Positions 46,101-59,059 of a DNA stretch of 64,000 nt are shown in pieces (the first letter of the stretch is position 1; each line of letters begins with the position of its first letter). Origin of the DNA: Macrobrachium rosenbergii (taxonomy: Eukaryota; Arthropoda; Malacostraca; Decapoda; Palaemonidae); the NCBI RefSeq assembly GCF_040412425.1, contig NC_089781.1, positions 53,978,986 to 54,042,985 of the forward strand, given 5' to 3'. Under the pieces are notes generated by a model. That model was given only the letters and a program-made list of their open reading frames with translations, had not been told where the DNA came from and ran no database searches. The position numbers were made by a program, and so were the translations under genes.

Positions 46101-46365
46101 TATTTTCTTAAGAGAAGTCATATTTATGGAAAAAGATCTCTATAATAAGAACTTTTTGACTTTTCCTTTTTCCTTTCCACAATTATTGATTTATAAAATG
46201 TATTGCAGCATAACTATCTAATCATGATAGTAACAGTTTGGCAAGCTGTGCCTGTGCCCTCATTTAATACCAGCTTACAAGAGGATATATTAAAGGAAAT
46301 AATTAAAGGAAATTTCTTTAAGCCAAGAGTACCTGTACTAGGGTTGTAAAAACGGTTTTGCTGCG

Positions 46366-46366
46366 A

Positions 46367-46435
<69 letters not shown>

Positions 46436-47560
46436 AAGCCAAGCTGAGCTTTAGTTGGAAAAGTAGAAAATGCAACAAGCGTAGGCTACTAAGTGCCGCC
46501 AAAGTTAAAGCAGCTCAGCACAAATAAGGCAATTGAAAGTATAATCTCTGGAAGAGAAATTACAAAAAAAAAAAAAAAAAAATCTAAGGTAAATAACACA
46601 TTAAAGTGATTAAGACAAATAACAACGAAACTATTGATACTTATATTAGCCTACTCAGCAAAAAACATTTGCAACAAGTTTCAGCTTCTGAAGTTCCAAC
46701 GATTCAACTACAGGATTAAGAACATAATTCCACAGTTAGGTCACATCAGGAATGCAACTTACAGAAGACTGTGGGGTACTGAACCTTACAGAAGAAAATG
46801 GAAGACTGTTAGAATGAATTATTTGCTTGTATGAAAATAGTACTTGAACGACGATGTCGGATATTAATGCCAAGATTAGGATATGAAATATGATAGAACG
46901 TAAATTAGCTAACAATTTAAGATGTAAGTCAGCTGCTGAAGACCAAACAGAGAAACTATTGTAAACGGAAAAATAAAAGGAAAAGCATTTCCTCAGAACA
47001 GACGAGGTTCCAAACCTCTGGGAAGACTCTCTCAGTATACCGAATTTTTACAATTGAAGAAAAGTTAGACTGGATACATACTTCAAAAGTGAATTTGCAA
47101 TCAGTAAGTACACGTAGAATTTAAAATAATTTGCATTTAGTTAAATGAACACTGCCAATGAAAAGAGCCAGGTGGGGAGATCAATCGATGCCCAAGACCT
47201 GCTAACACTCGTACATGGAATGTTTTAAGGGTTTAACTTTACCCCTCATAATTTGCAGCATGCACTAATTTGAGCTAAATCTGTGTTAGGAAATTCAGCA
47301 ACCACTGGTCTATATTCAGTAGATGCAAAAAGAGTATCACTATCTGCAAAGCAGAAAGCTTGTATTTAAGGCCAAACCATATCATCTACATAGATAATTT
47401 AACAAATGTGAACCAAGAACACTAGAAATTAGTGAAATTAGTGAAATTTTTTAAGTTAATATAGTGCTCATCAACAACTACTTGTTGCAATGTGTTAGTT
47501 AAAAATCCAATAATAACGCTTAAATTTTAAAGCCAGGGCCTCATCATTAGTAGTCAAAAA
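46366..47560 (-). mobile_element. LINE 3' portion with (AAT)n tail
   Basis: The minus strand from about 47560 carries a decayed RT. It has an ADSDTLFAS segment at about 47340 where the YADD-x-TLFAS box is expected, followed by VVAEFPNTDLAQISA, LKLLANLRSI-like thumb/C-terminal residues near 46900-46930 and a terminal (ATT)n tract at 46366-46434 (AAT on the element strand). A poly(A) of about 19 bases lies at 46563-46581 on the plus strand. Family style is close to CR1/Jockey. It differs from the LINE at 5.7 kb but also ends in (AAT)n. Confidence 0.6.
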
Positions 47561-48314
47561 AATAAATAAATAAAAGACTATTACAAGTATCAAGGTTGAT
47601 GTGAAAGCTAAGGTGCAAACTAAATAACAGATAGTTGCTAATGGCTTAAGTATTCAAATTTTTGGCAAACGGACCTTCAAAAACTTTAGGAGGATTGGAG
47701 CTATCATCACTATTACCACCAATGCTGCATAATGCAAAGGGCCTCTGTGAAATTCTGCCACTCATGTCTTTCTTGAGCTGTATCTTCTACAAATCTCTGC
47801 TCATGTTCAGCCTCTTTTCACATAGTTTACATCCAAGTAGGTCTGGCTCTTCCGTCTTTTCTGGTGTCTGCAGAATCTCAGCTGTTTCTATCATGCACTA
47901 TTCTTTCAGGGATTATGCGAAGGATATACCCAAGCAATCTCCATCTCACTTTCATCATTATCTCATCTGTATATGGAATTTGTGTGATTTTCCCTGAGGT
48001 ATCACTCAACTCTGTCCTGCCAGCTGACTTGATATTTTTTCCTCAAACTTGTTTCTCAGATTTACATGGTCTTTTAGATTCTATTTCCATTGTCATACCA
48101 TGATTTATGTCTGTAGGTATACAGATCTTAGTACATGTAATGTATCATATCACTTCCGTAGGCAGTTTCAGTTGATGGTATTGTCTTTACCATCAGCCTG
48201 TCTGTCCAAATAGTCAAACATATTTTCTTGATTTTATTTTTCACTAACTAGATTGAGTACTTAGCACATTCTACTTTGCATTTGTCATATCCTCCTGAAA
48301 TTTGCCTACGTTTA

Positions 48315-48512
48315 CTATTTGCTCTGTGTGTCTTTTGTTGCTTTGTCTCTAGCTTTGGCTATCCTGTGGATGTTTCTCTGGCCCTCCGGTGTGTCAACAT
48401 TCTCATACAAATCATTGAAAGCAGCAGCCTTGGCTCTGCCAACTTGTTGTTTTGCAACTTTCTTTTGCTTCTTTTGATATTTGCTCGTTTTCTTCTGTTT
48501 TGTGTTTACCAT
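48315..48512 (-). pseudogene. RTE-like linker after endonuclease
   Basis: A 65-codon frame contains a basic stretch followed by AAAFNDLYENVDTPEGQRNI and HRIAKARDKATKD, matching the conserved linker (Y-x-x-L-x-x-x-x-x-x-x-EG-x-x-x-I-x-x-IAK-x-R) between endonuclease and RT in RTE elements. The RT is missing downstream. Confidence 0.75.
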
Positions 48513-48617
48513 ACTTCTTTGGGATTCTTTTTCTTTTTCTTGATCTTGTCTTGTGTGTCTTTATTCCGCCACCAACTTTCTTTTATCTTTTTTGGTGACC
48601 TTTGCCTGATGTTTTGC

Positions 48618-49561
48618 CTAAAATTTCTCCCCATGCCTTAGGATCACATTGCTGTTAAACTCCCACCAATCATTTACATCATCTTCCAACTTTATTTCTC
48701 TCAGAACATTCTCCTTAAACCTAGATCTCAACTCCACATTTTCTGCCTTCTCTAGCTCCCACCATTTGATCTTAGGGTTACTTTTCCTCTTTCCCTTTGT
48801 CCCTTTTCGAATTGAAAGGTCCGCAACCACCAGCTTATGTTGTTGGCCAACATTCTCTCCATATATCACTTTACAATCCTTTACTTCCTTAAGATGTTGT
48901 CTCCTACAGAGCAGAAAATCAATTTGACTCTCTCTTCCACCACTTCTATATGTCACATAATCTTTCTTCATAAAGAATGTATTAATTAGTGCCATATCAA
49001 ATGCCACTGCGAAGTCTATAATGCCTTCGCCTTCTTCGTTCCTCTCCCCCATTCCTAGTCCTCCATGGATTCTTGAAATCACTCTTCTATCTGTACCTAT
49101 ATGTCCATTCAAGTCTCCACCCAATACAACTCTCTCTTCCTCTGAGATTGATGTTAATATTTCATCCAACTCCCGCCAAAACATTGACTTCTCTTCCTCA
49201 TCACATCCAGCTTGTGGGGCACAAGCACTTATCACATTTACTACTTCTTCTGATAACATTAATTTGACCTTCATTATCCGACTACCACTTCTTTTGACTT
49301 CTACCACTTTTTTTCCTTCAGTTCACTGTTTACAATGATGCCTACTCCACTTCTACCATTCTCGTCTGCTCCACTGTACAGGAGCTTACATCCTCCTCCT
49401 ATTTCCTTTGCCTTGTTCCCTCTCCACCTTGTTTCTTGCACACACAAGATGTCAACTCTCCTCGTATTCATCATCTCCGCCACCTCTCTACTCTTTCCTG
49501 TCATACTACCCACATTTAATGTCCCAATTCTTATCATATGGACTTGCTTCTTTAGCCACAA
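48618..49561 (-). pseudogene. RTE-type endonuclease (craniofacial development protein 2-like)
   Basis: Two frames (49301-49561 and 48618-49307) are separated by a single frameshift near 49305. The first has IRIGTLNVGSMTGKSREVAE and VDILCVQETRWRG (N and E catalytic positions), then GRSGVGIIVN. The second has VVNVISACAPQAG, VVLGGDLNGHIG (catalytic D-N pair), FMKKDYVTYRSGGRESQID and QHKLVVADL, the final His region. This full set marks an APE-like nicking endonuclease for target-primed reverse transcription. Apart from the frameshift it is unusually well kept compared with neighbours. Confidence 0.85.
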
Positions 49562-49786
49562 TCGCCCACACTGCGGTAGCCCTTGCCTATTTATCGGAGG
49601 GGTCAGGTGAGGCCCCTGCGCGTCGCTTAATCTGGGTACGCCCTGGCATTCTCTCTGGATCTGGATTCGACTAACTATGGTTCTGGCGTTGGGTTTTTAC
49701 AGTCGGATGCCCTTCCTGTCGCTAACCCTCTCTGTTTACCCGGGCTAGGGACCGGCTGGCTTGCCCCCAGAGGCTAGATTATACTC

Positions 49787-49787
<1 letters not shown>

Positions 49788-49872
<85 letters not shown>
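49788..49872. repeat. (TA)n microsatellite
   Basis: About 42 TA units at the 5' side of the RTE-like element. Confidence 0.95.
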
Positions 49873-49874
<2 letters not shown>

Positions 49875-52800
49875 TATAGTACAGTATACAGCAAAAGTCC
49901 TGTAACCCATCTTCTATAGGCTATTTTTCGTTGGAAAGACGATAATGCTTGTTACTGTACCTTTGCAATTGGGTGGATTCACTTTATTGTACTCTTGGTG
50001 TCCGAAAAAGGGGAAAAGTAAATGGTCACTTGACTTTTCCTGCATAATGTACGAGCAGCTAATTACTGTTAATATTTTCATTCGCTTATTATTATCAAGT
50101 TTTATGAGTCCAGAATGACTTCGTCTAATCTTAGAGACAAACAGTTGTTTATTGTAGGTTGTAATTGGATGATCTGCCAATTCATTACTTTCAATTAAGA
50201 ATCGTTCAAGTGAGCAAATTGAAGTCCTTGGTATACTTATACTTTTTAGTGTGCAAGCAATCTTAGTATTTAAAAGCCCACCAACACTCGAACTACCATG
50301 CCGGTAATATTGTGTGGAATATGAAAACAACTTTCATTATAGTGTTACAATTCAGCCATTGTTGTACTCTGTCACTAAGAGGACAGGAGCGATCATATGA
50401 AATGACATGCCCTTACATGGATCCTTTACTGTATTTATGTAACATAATTACATATGAGGAAACTTGACCTTATAGTCAATGGGTGGATTATGGTGTTTCG
50501 GGCTAAGCTCAAGCACTGGGACCTATAGAGGTCATTCAGTGATGTATTATAACCCATGACATTTTTTTCTTGGCAAAGCAAGTTTTAATGTTGTTCCACA
50601 AGTTATATTTTACTAAGAAATCAAAAACTATTGCTTTATAGAACATATAATTATCTTTCTGCACCTTATGGAAGTCAACAAATGACGAAAACTTGGTAGC
50701 CTTGGATGTCCGGGTGTACTCCTTACCCAAAAAAAGTGCCCAATTATTCATTTACCTGTTCAAACTTAGGTAGGGTTTGCCACGGGCCTCCTCACTTTTA
50801 AACAATTGTGCAAGTCGAATCACAAAAGCTGTCCTGCAACCACGGGGACAGTAACTTATCATAGCCGCCGTTCTTGAAGCCTTGACAAGGTACGAATATT
50901 CATTCAGAATTTCAGAGACAGCTGTTTGTCATCATCACCTTGTGGGAGGAGTCGGGACGTCATATGTTTACGACGTCACGTATAACTTTGAACCCACACA
51001 TTAGAGTGTTCCGCCACTGGCTTCGGCTGCTTTATTTTACTCTTATGAATATACTTTTTTCTAATATACGTAATAAAGAATGCTGCCGAAAATTAGGTAG
51101 GGATGTAAAGTATACTATGGGTAAGTAATATCTTTGTCAAATGCACACAAAAAAAGTTATTCCGAAAAAACAACGAGACAAAGGCTCTGAATCTCATAGT
51201 AGTTGCAGGAAATATATAACAATTCTTAGGAATTTCCAATTTTGTCCAATCATATATCAGCCAGTCGTCTTAATATGCAACTTCTTTGCTTATGCTTTCC
51301 CAGTTCGAACCTCCTCTCGTTAGGTCCTTTAAAAATGAAATGTGCAGATCCTCTTCCCTTTTGGCTTGTCATAAAGACCTTACCTCCCACTTGTAGTTTA
51401 TGGATTTTTGCCCTCATTTCATATATAGCTTTCGTCTCAACCTAAGACTCATTCTCCATCTCTCATGTAAGTGTGCAAGTGCTCCTCAAGAGTTAATTCC
51501 TAGCAGATATTCGATATAAATGATTTTACTTTTATCTGCGGGTTTTGAGTTGTATGGCCGAACGCTAGCTCAGTGCCAACCAGGATGGGAAAATTGCAGG
51601 AAGAAATTTCTTCCCATAAATTGTCTACCCATCATTTTTTGTTCTCCGGAAATAAATTTCTTGAAACTGATTAGAGAGTCTGAGGAAAATTTTCGATATT
51701 TTACAAGTTTCCTTGGTGATGCCGAGTCAAATGAATAAGCTGAATCCGTAAGACTTCCTATTAACTTTAAAAATACTTAGCCGTCGAGTTTGTACCCTTG
51801 TTGCTCTGAATAGTCTTTGCCTTACCAAATTTGGAAAATTTGTTAGTTAACAAACCATTGCTGTTTTAGCTTTTCCGTTCCATGCTAGGATAACTTTTGG
51901 ATAATGGAGCAATATGTCAGTAATTGTTAGTAGATACTCTTATCCCTTTTTCTTCTCAGTAAAGCGCCTATTAGACCAGCCACTACATTTTCAAATGGGT
52001 CCCCTACTGATGGAATGCTGCTTAATAGAGCTTTTAGTATTACTTCATTTGGTTTTTCTGCTGATTTTTTTATGACAGTTACCAGTACTTCCATAATATT
52101 TTACATACTTCATCTAAAGCCAAAATACAAGAACATTTGATGTTCACCAAAGTAACCCCGACATTATCTTAAGTTATTGCAAATGCTTTTGAACCTAAAA
52201 ATCATGGAACAACTACTTGTTCATTGCTTCTTTACGCGGTATTCACGGACAAGCTTAGTGATAGGGAACTGTATTTTTCAACATGAATAGCACTTCATAC
52301 ACGTCATTTAACTCTTCGCTTACTTTGTTCTCAAAAATGCAATGCAACTCTCATTTCTCTTAGACGTAATAAGTAGAGATTTTTTTCTCTGCAGGGGGTA
52401 AAGAGAAAGAGAGTCCCTCTGTTTGAATTTAAAGATCTCTTTAATGCGTTCTTTTTCCTTCATTGTTACTTCTGTCTCTTTTATACTTTATAACCTTTAT
52501 TCCCTCTTAGTACGCAACTTCTGTGACTGCCATTTCCAAGATCTGATGCCATAAAGTACTTGATGCAGTGTGGACATTTCCACATTATTCAAAATTTATC
52601 CCCCCCCAAAAAAAAAATGGGATGGTATTCAACAAAGACCTATGCGAATTTTCAGAACAAGAAGTTGTAAATAGATGCCTTCCTTACGTTTATTCAGAAG
52701 GAATTAGGTGGAAACAAGAAAGTCATCTCGTTCAAAACGTTTCCTGGCTACATAACTGTGGGACATTGTTAAGAAATTTAAAAGTAAGCCTAGCTAATTC

Positions 52801-53112
52801 TTCAAACGAAATTAAAGTGTCAAAGTATACGGAAATACTATGTTCAAAAGAGCATTGTGTGTGAGTGTCCTGCTGTAAAGATGTGCATTGAAAGTTTGCC
52901 CTTCATACTATTTTAAACAGGATTTTCTGGAAATTGCAAACATATTTTGTATATGTATATATAGGTTGTGCTTAACTGATGGGGATGATAAAAGCCCTGA
53001 ATCAACAGGTGCCTAAATTCTTCAGAAACTATTCAGAATGTAAGAAATGAAGATTTATTTTCGACTTTTCTACCTCCCTGGGAATATACAGAAACAAACT
53101 CTTAACCCGGTT
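49873..53112. other. unassigned region; SINE tail fragment at 50485-50545
   Basis: No gene recognised. 50485-50545 (TGGTGTTTCGGGCTAAGCTC, then AAGCACTGGGACCTATAG and GGTCATTCAGT) is the inverse of the segment at about 60070-60110 and marks another copy of the dispersed SINE. An open plus-strand frame at 52568-52864 (98 codons) has ordinary composition but no identifiable domain. C/A runs lie at about 52601-52617. Confidence 0.4.
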
Positions 53113-55372
53113 TCTTCTGCGGCAGCTGAATTTGATTCTAAGCCTTTCTCTCCTGTTGCAACTAAATTTGTTTCTAAGCCTTTCTCTCCTGATACAGCTA
53201 AATTTTTTTCTGCCTTGCTTTCCTGTTGCAGGTGAATTTGTTTCTAAGCCTTTCTCTCCTGCTGCGGCTAAATTTGCTTTTAAGCCTTTCTCTCCTGCTG
53301 CAGCTGGGTTTGCTTCTAAGCCTTTCTCTCCTGCTGCAGCTGAATTTGTTTCTAAGCTTTCTCTCCTGCTGCAATGAATTCTAAGCTTTTCTCTCCTGCT
53401 GCAGCTGAATTTGCTTCTACGCCTTTCCCTCCTGCTGCAATGAATTCTAAACCTTTCTCGCCTGCTGCAATGAATTCTAAGCCTTTCTCTCCCGCTGTGG
53501 CTGAGTTTGCTTCTAAGCTTTTCTCTGCTGTGGGAGTTGAATTTGTTTCTAAGCCTTTCTTTCCTGCTGCAATGAAATCTAAGCCTTTCCCTCCTGCTGC
53601 AATGAATTTTAAGCCTTTCTCTCCTGCTGCAATGAATTCTAAGCCTTTATCTCCTGATGCGGCTGAGTTTGCTTCTAAGCCTTTCTCTGCTGCGGTAGCT
53701 GAATTTGTTTCTAAGCCATTCTCCTGCTGCTGCTGAATTTTCTTCTAAGTCTTTCTCTCCTGCTGCAATGAATTCTAAGCCTTTCTCTCCTGCCAAAATG
53801 AATTTTAAGCCTTTCTCTCCTGCTGTGGCTGAGTTTGCTTCTAAGCCTTTCTCTCCTGCTGCAGCTGAATTTGTTTCTAAGCCTTTCTCTCCTGCTGCAA
53901 TGAATTCTAAGCCTTTCTCTCCTACTGCAATGAATTCTAAGCCTTTCTCTCCTGCTGCGACTTAATTTGCTTCTAAGCCTTTCTCTCCTGCTGCAGCTGA
54001 ATTTGTTTCTAAGCCTTTCTCTCCTGCTACAATGAATTCTAAGCCCTCTCTCCTGCTGCAATGAATTCTAAGTCTTTCTCTCCTGCTGCAATGAATTCTA
54101 AGCCTTTCTCTCCTGCTGCAGCTGAGTTTGCTTCTAAGCCTTTCTCTGCTGCGGCAGCTGTATTTGTTTCTAAGCCTTTCTCTCCTGCTGCAATGAATTC
54201 TAAGCCTTTCTCTCCTGCTGCGGCTGATTTTGCTTCTAAGCCTTTCTCTGCTGCAGCAGCTGAATTTGTTTCTAAGCCATTCTCTCCAGCTGCAGCTGAA
54301 TTTGCTTCTAAGCCTTTCTCTCCTGCTGCAAAGAATTCTAAGGCTTTCTCTCTTGCTGTGGCTGAATTTTCTTTTAAGCCTTTCTCTCCTGCTGCAGCTG
54401 AATTTGTTTCTAAGTCTTTCTCTCCTGCTGCAATGAATTCTGAGCCTTTCTCTCCTGCTTCAGTGAATTCTAAACCATTATCTCCAGCTGCTGCTGAATT
54501 TGCTTCTAAGCCTTTCTCTCTGGCTGCGGCTGAATTTGCTTCTAAGCCTTTCTCTACTTCTGCAACTGAATTTGTCTGTAAACCTTTCTCTCCTGCTGCA
54601 ATGAATTCTAAGCCTTTCACTCCAGCTGCTGCTGAGTTTATTTCTAAGTCTTTCTCCTCTGGGGCAACTGAATTTGTTTCTAAGCCATTCTCCTGCTGCT
54701 GCTGCTGAATTTGCTTCTAAGTCTTTCTCTTCTGCTGCAACTGAATTTGTTTCAAAGCCTTTCTCTTCTGCTGCAACTGAATTGGTTTCAAAGCCTTTCT
54801 CTTCTGCTGCTGCTGAATTTGTTTCAAAGCCTTTCTTTTATGCTGCTGATGAGTTAGCTTCTAAGCCTTTCTCTCCTGCTGAACTGAATTCGTTTCTAAG
54901 CCTTTCTCTCCTGCTGAACTGAATTCGTTTCTAAGCCTTTCTCTCTTGCAGCAGCAGAATTTGCTTTTAAATCTGTCTCCTGCTGCAACTGAATTTCTTT
55001 CTAAGCCTTTCTATGCTGCTGCAGCTGAATTTGTTTCTAAACCTTTCTCTCCTGCTGCAGCTGAATTTGTTTTCTAAGGCTTTGTCTTCTTCTGCGGCTG
55101 AATTCGTTTCTAATCCTATTCTCTCCTTCTGCAGCTGAATTTGTTTCTAATCCTATTCTCTCCTGCAGCTGAATTTGTTTCTAAGCCTATTCTCTCCTGC
55201 AGCTGAATTTGTTTCTAAGCCTATTCTCTCCTGAAGCTGAATTTGTTTCTAAGCCTATTCTCTCCTGCAGCTGAATTTGTTTCTAAGCCTATTTTCTCCT
55301 TCTGCAACTGAATTTGTTTCTAAGCCTTTCTCTCCTGCTGCTGCTGCTGCCGAATTTGCTCTTAAGCCTCCC
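53113..55372. repeat. 36-bp minisatellite array 1
   Basis: About 2.26 kb of tandem units. The main unit is 36 bp: GCTGAATTTGTTTCTAAGCC followed by TTTCTCTCCTGCTGCA. A 30-bp variant begins AATGAATTCTAAGCC. In one plus frame the units read AEFVSKPFSPAA and MNSKPFSPAA. On the minus strand they read as AAAGEKGLETNS-like repeats. Because both unit lengths are multiples of three and lack stops, long frames appear on both strands (up to 215 and 193 codons), but frames change where indels occur. It ends in (GCT)n next to a C-rich run at 55374-55392. Confidence 0.9.
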
Positions 55373-55559
55373 CCCGCCTTCCCCCCCCCGCAAGTTGGGA
55401 CCATCTTGACGTGTTGAGGGGGCTCTTGAACCCCAGGAATCTGTTCCCGGGTTTGAGTCGAAGAGTCTTATATATGATTATTTATTTCTTAGGATTAATT
55501 TTTGTGGATTTTCCACTTTTGCTACAATTTATCAGACCTGACAAACAGGAAAAGATATA
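55373..55559. other. C-rich junction and flank of array 1
   Basis: C runs of up to ten (55374-55392), then TTGGGACCATCTTGACGTG and AT-rich sequence. On the minus strand a CTTTTCCTGTTTGTCAGGTC phrase at about 55535-55555 resembles the CTTCCCCATCTGTCAGGTCA phrase beyond array 2 (62807-62829). Confidence 0.5.
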
Positions 55560-56168
55560 GCTAGGATTGGGTTTATACCCGAAGCTAAATAGTGGGAACT
55601 GTGGTAGGACCATCAACTACCCGATATGTTTGGACTTGAGAGATATCAAATTGATAGCTCAAGAGCGAAACTATTCTTTAGGGCTGGACTACGGAGCCCA
55701 GGGGCGTCTGGTTCTGAGGACAGGACTCTCAGCATTCTACCCGCTTTGCCCATGATATGATTAGGGTGGGGACGATTGTATTCTTGTAATACTCTCAGTC
55801 CTAGCAAGCAGGCTTGGCTTACACTTGGGACACTCTAATCATGTTTTGCCATCCCCTGTGGGGTAGGGTAGGGAGCAGACATTTGAGAGTCGGTTCTCAC
55901 TTGAGCCATTGGTGGAAGAATAAACTCCATGAAAGATTGATATCTTTTTAAGGTTTTCAGTTTGTTTTTTCCTCTCCAATCTTTATGATTGGTCACTCTA
56001 ATGCTACCGTTTCGGCACAGTTGACGACCCCTGCTCCAGTACAGAGTAAATCTTTTAGTATGGAAATGGATAATTCTCTGGATAATCCAAATAATCAAAA
56101 TCAGGGTGGTAATAAAACTTTAATACCGTATAAAACACCCAAAGAGTAAATACCAAAATGACCCAACC

Positions 56169-57116
56169 GTGACTCACTTTGACTCCCTCTTTGGGAGTGG
56201 AAGCTGGCCAAAGTTTCTAACCATGGAAACAGAACAACAAATTTCAGCCTTAAAGTTGGAAAATTACTTATTAAAAAGACATCCAACAACAAAAATATCA
56301 TTCAGACAAATAAAAGAAAGGACATGGCTTATAGAAGCCACAACAAAAAACCAATCCGAAGACTATTTGTCCATAAAAAGTATTGATAAGGTAAATGTAA
56401 TTATAAAAGTACATGACACTATGAACAGCATTCAGGGTACTATTGTACTACCTGAAAATAATAACGAACCAGTCGAGAAGAATATGCTATTGAACTCTCT
56501 TAAAATGAGATATCCCAAAGTCCAAGATTATGAGGTATATATATTACCAGGTAAACAGAATAACAAAATATTAAGAATTGCAAAAATAAAATTTGGAGGT
56601 CAAGATCTACCTCAAAAAATAAAAATTTTGGGCCAAAATATGGAACTGAGACCTTACATTCCAAAACCACGACAATATCAAAATCGTATTATGGCCACAT
56701 GAAGAACTGTCGAAATGAACCTATATGTGCTTATTGTAGTTCTGATGAACATAACACAAAGTGGAAGTGTAGTGAGACAAAGTGTGTAAACTGTGGGCAA
56801 GATCATCACTCAAGGTCAAAAGAATGTTTGTACTATATATAATACAGAATTGAAAATGGTACAAGAAAGAACAGGGATGTCTATAAAAGAGGCTAAGTTG
56901 GAATTAAAATTGAGAGAAATTCAAGATCCGTGTAAGAAACATACACATTCTTCAGTGATAAGAGCCAATAATGAAACAAAAACGCATATAGATAGAAGTA
57001 ACAGAGCACAGAAAAGTAAATCTCAAGAAGAAATAAATGCTTTAGAAATAAAAACTAAAATGGTAAAGAATAAAAACAGGTACAAATGGGATGGATATTT
57101 TATCCAATTCATTTGA
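56169..57116 (+). pseudogene. LINE ORF1 (gag-like) with two CCHC knuckles
   Basis: Frame 56169-56702 (177 codons) encodes a basic, Lys/Asn/Gln-rich protein. A +1 shift at about 56697 enters a frame with two knuckles, CAYCSSDEHNTKWKC and CVNCGQDHHSRSKEC (both CX2CX4HX5C). A further shift enters frame 56793-57116, which is a basic helical tail. Paired or triple CCHC knuckles are typical of ORF1 in I/Jockey-group LINEs, where the protein binds element RNA. Confidence 0.75.
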
Positions 57117-57300
57117 AATATTAATGCAAGTAGGAACGCAGAAGGATGCTGCTACCGAAGTAACAGAGGAGGGTCGTGATGGACTGGAAATTAAAGATAA
57201 AAAAAGATCTCTATAATAATACTCCCATAAAAGATATGGGAAAAATTCAGAAAAATAAATGGTACCAGTGTTAAACCACCCGGACATACCATATTAAAAG

Positions 57301-58723
57301 ATGGGAAAAAGAATACTTGATCCACAAGAAATTAGTAATGAAATAGGAGAAAACTTAGCAAAAGTAAGTAGTGATAAAAAATTAGATGTACACATCTGCA
57401 CAAAGAAAAACAGTATAGAATTAATAACAATAAATTTTGAAACCATAGAAGATATATATTATAATAGAAAATTTAATATGAAAGAGTTGGAATTTGCTCT
57501 TTTGAACACCAATAAATCTGCCCCTGGAGGTGATAGTATTTGTTTTGAAATGATCTGCCACTTAGCACCTTTGGCAGTCATACTTGTTAGAGTTTTATAA
57601 TCACTTTCATGGCTTCAAAATTTATTTCCTGACGACTGGTGTAAAGCTATAATTATTCCTACCCCCAAACCTGGAAAAGATCCCAGTAATGTAAACAATT
57701 ACAGACCAATTTCTTTAACAAGCTGCTTATGCAAATTACTAGAGAAAAGCTAAATGCTTGACTAGCATGGCACATTTGAGAAAATAAAATTTTGACTCCC
57801 ATTCAATTCGGGTCACATTGCAACAGATCTACACTGGATTCTCTGTCTAACTTGGAAGACCACATACGAAGAGGATTTGAATGACGATAAATTACTATAG
57901 CCGTCTTTTTTTACATTTAAAAAGGCATATGATACTACATGGAGATAAACAATATTAAAAACATTACATAAAAACAGCATCCATGGACATTTGCCTAGGT
58001 TTATCCAAAACTTTCTGACAAATCGCACTTTTCAAGTGAGAATTGATGATGTTTTGTCATGTACATTTCCACTTGAAAATGGTGTTCCACAAGGAAGCGT
58101 CCTTAGTGGCATACTGTTTACTTTAGCAATAAATGACATCAGTAATAACCTACCCATTTGAATTAAAAGTAACTTGTATATGGATGATTTTGCCATATGC
58201 TATTCAGCATCTCGCATAAAACATGCAGAGCGAATCATTAATAAAACTATAATAAAAACAGATGAATGGGCCTTATCTGTAGGCTTTAAATTATCCATAC
58301 AAAAGACTCAGTAGCAATGTTTTATAAAAATAAAAAGTGGAAAAAAGGTGAAGAAATATATTTAAAAATCAGAAATCATTCCATACCAACTGGCCAGCAC
58401 AGCAAAATTTTTGGGATTAGTATTTGATACTCACTTGAACTGGAAAGCCCACACAACATACATGAAATCAGAATGTAAAAGAGCATTAAATCTAATAAAA
58501 AAAACTATCGAACACTACTTTGGGAGCCGATAGACGTACCCTTACTGTACTGTATAAAGCAACAGTGCTGTCTGTCATTGATTATGGAAGCGAAATATTT
58601 GGCTCGGCATCAGACCCAACACTGAAAATGGTAGACCCAGTGCATAATGAAGGCCTTAGAATATGTTCAGGAGCCTTTAGATCATCACCAAAGTCATCTT
58701 TACAAGTTGAATTTGGTGAACTG

Positions 58724-58763
<40 letters not shown>

Positions 58764-58903
58764 GAGAGGTAGTAACAATGAAGAGTGCTCTGAGAATTCA
58801 AACAAATGATTCTCCAACCAAAAAATTATTTGGATTAAGAGATGTGTTTATAATCAATCTTCCGCCTCCTTTCCCAATTAGAGCTAGAAGATTGAGTGGC
58901 TGA
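57301..58903 (+). pseudogene. LINE reverse transcriptase
   Basis: Frame 57301-57600 is the linker and start of the finger (MKELEFALLNTNKSAPGGDS). In other frames there follow PTPKPGKDPSNVNNYRPISL (57660-57720), [20 protein letters not shown] (58075-58140) and LYMDDFAICYSAS (58170-58210), where the catalytic YMDD box is intact. Frame 58520-58903 covers the thumb (TVLYKATVLSVIDYGSEIFG). A (CT)n expansion at 58724-58759, read as Leu-Ser repeats, sits within this part. Palm A near 57880-57960 is eroded. Confidence 0.85.
58724..58759. repeat. (CT)n inside LINE ORF2
   Basis: 18 CT units that keep the RT frame open as Leu-Ser repeats. Probably expanded after insertion. Confidence 0.9.
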
Positions 58904-59059
58904 ATATACTTATACAATTACCTTTAATAGTAAAATCACCTCCTCCTTGGACAATGAGTAAAATGAGAATTTGTACACACTTAAAATGTTTATCAAAAAG
59001 TTTTTCATATACACCAGAACACCATAGACAACATGTAGTAGAACATATAATCCGAAAAG

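Larger units (their letters stand above)
47661..49780 (-). mobile_element. RTE-like LINE with RT core deleted
   Basis: On the minus strand there is a GC-rich 5' leader (about 49562-49780), an almost intact APE-type endonuclease (48618-49561), a linker (48315-48512) and then about 500 bp (47661-48230) with a MMKVRWRLLG-like RT C-terminal block. The RT finger and palm between linker and C-terminal block are missing, an internal deletion of well over 1 kb by comparison with full-length relatives. The leader (GGATGCCCTTCCTGTCGCTA, then CCCGGGCTAGGGACCGGC) is the kind found upstream of RTE-type elements. Confidence 0.75.

Noticed and set aside
48276..49610. Plus-strand frames of 80-120 codons at 48276-48641, 48649-48927, 49021-49338 and 49335-49610
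   Set aside because: Antisense to the RTE-like endonuclease and linker, which carry clear catalytic motifs on the minus strand.
54039..54620. 193-codon minus-strand frame in the minisatellite as a gene
   Set aside because: It is the antisense reading of a 36/30-bp tandem repeat. Equal openness on the other strand and frequent frame changes argue against a gene.
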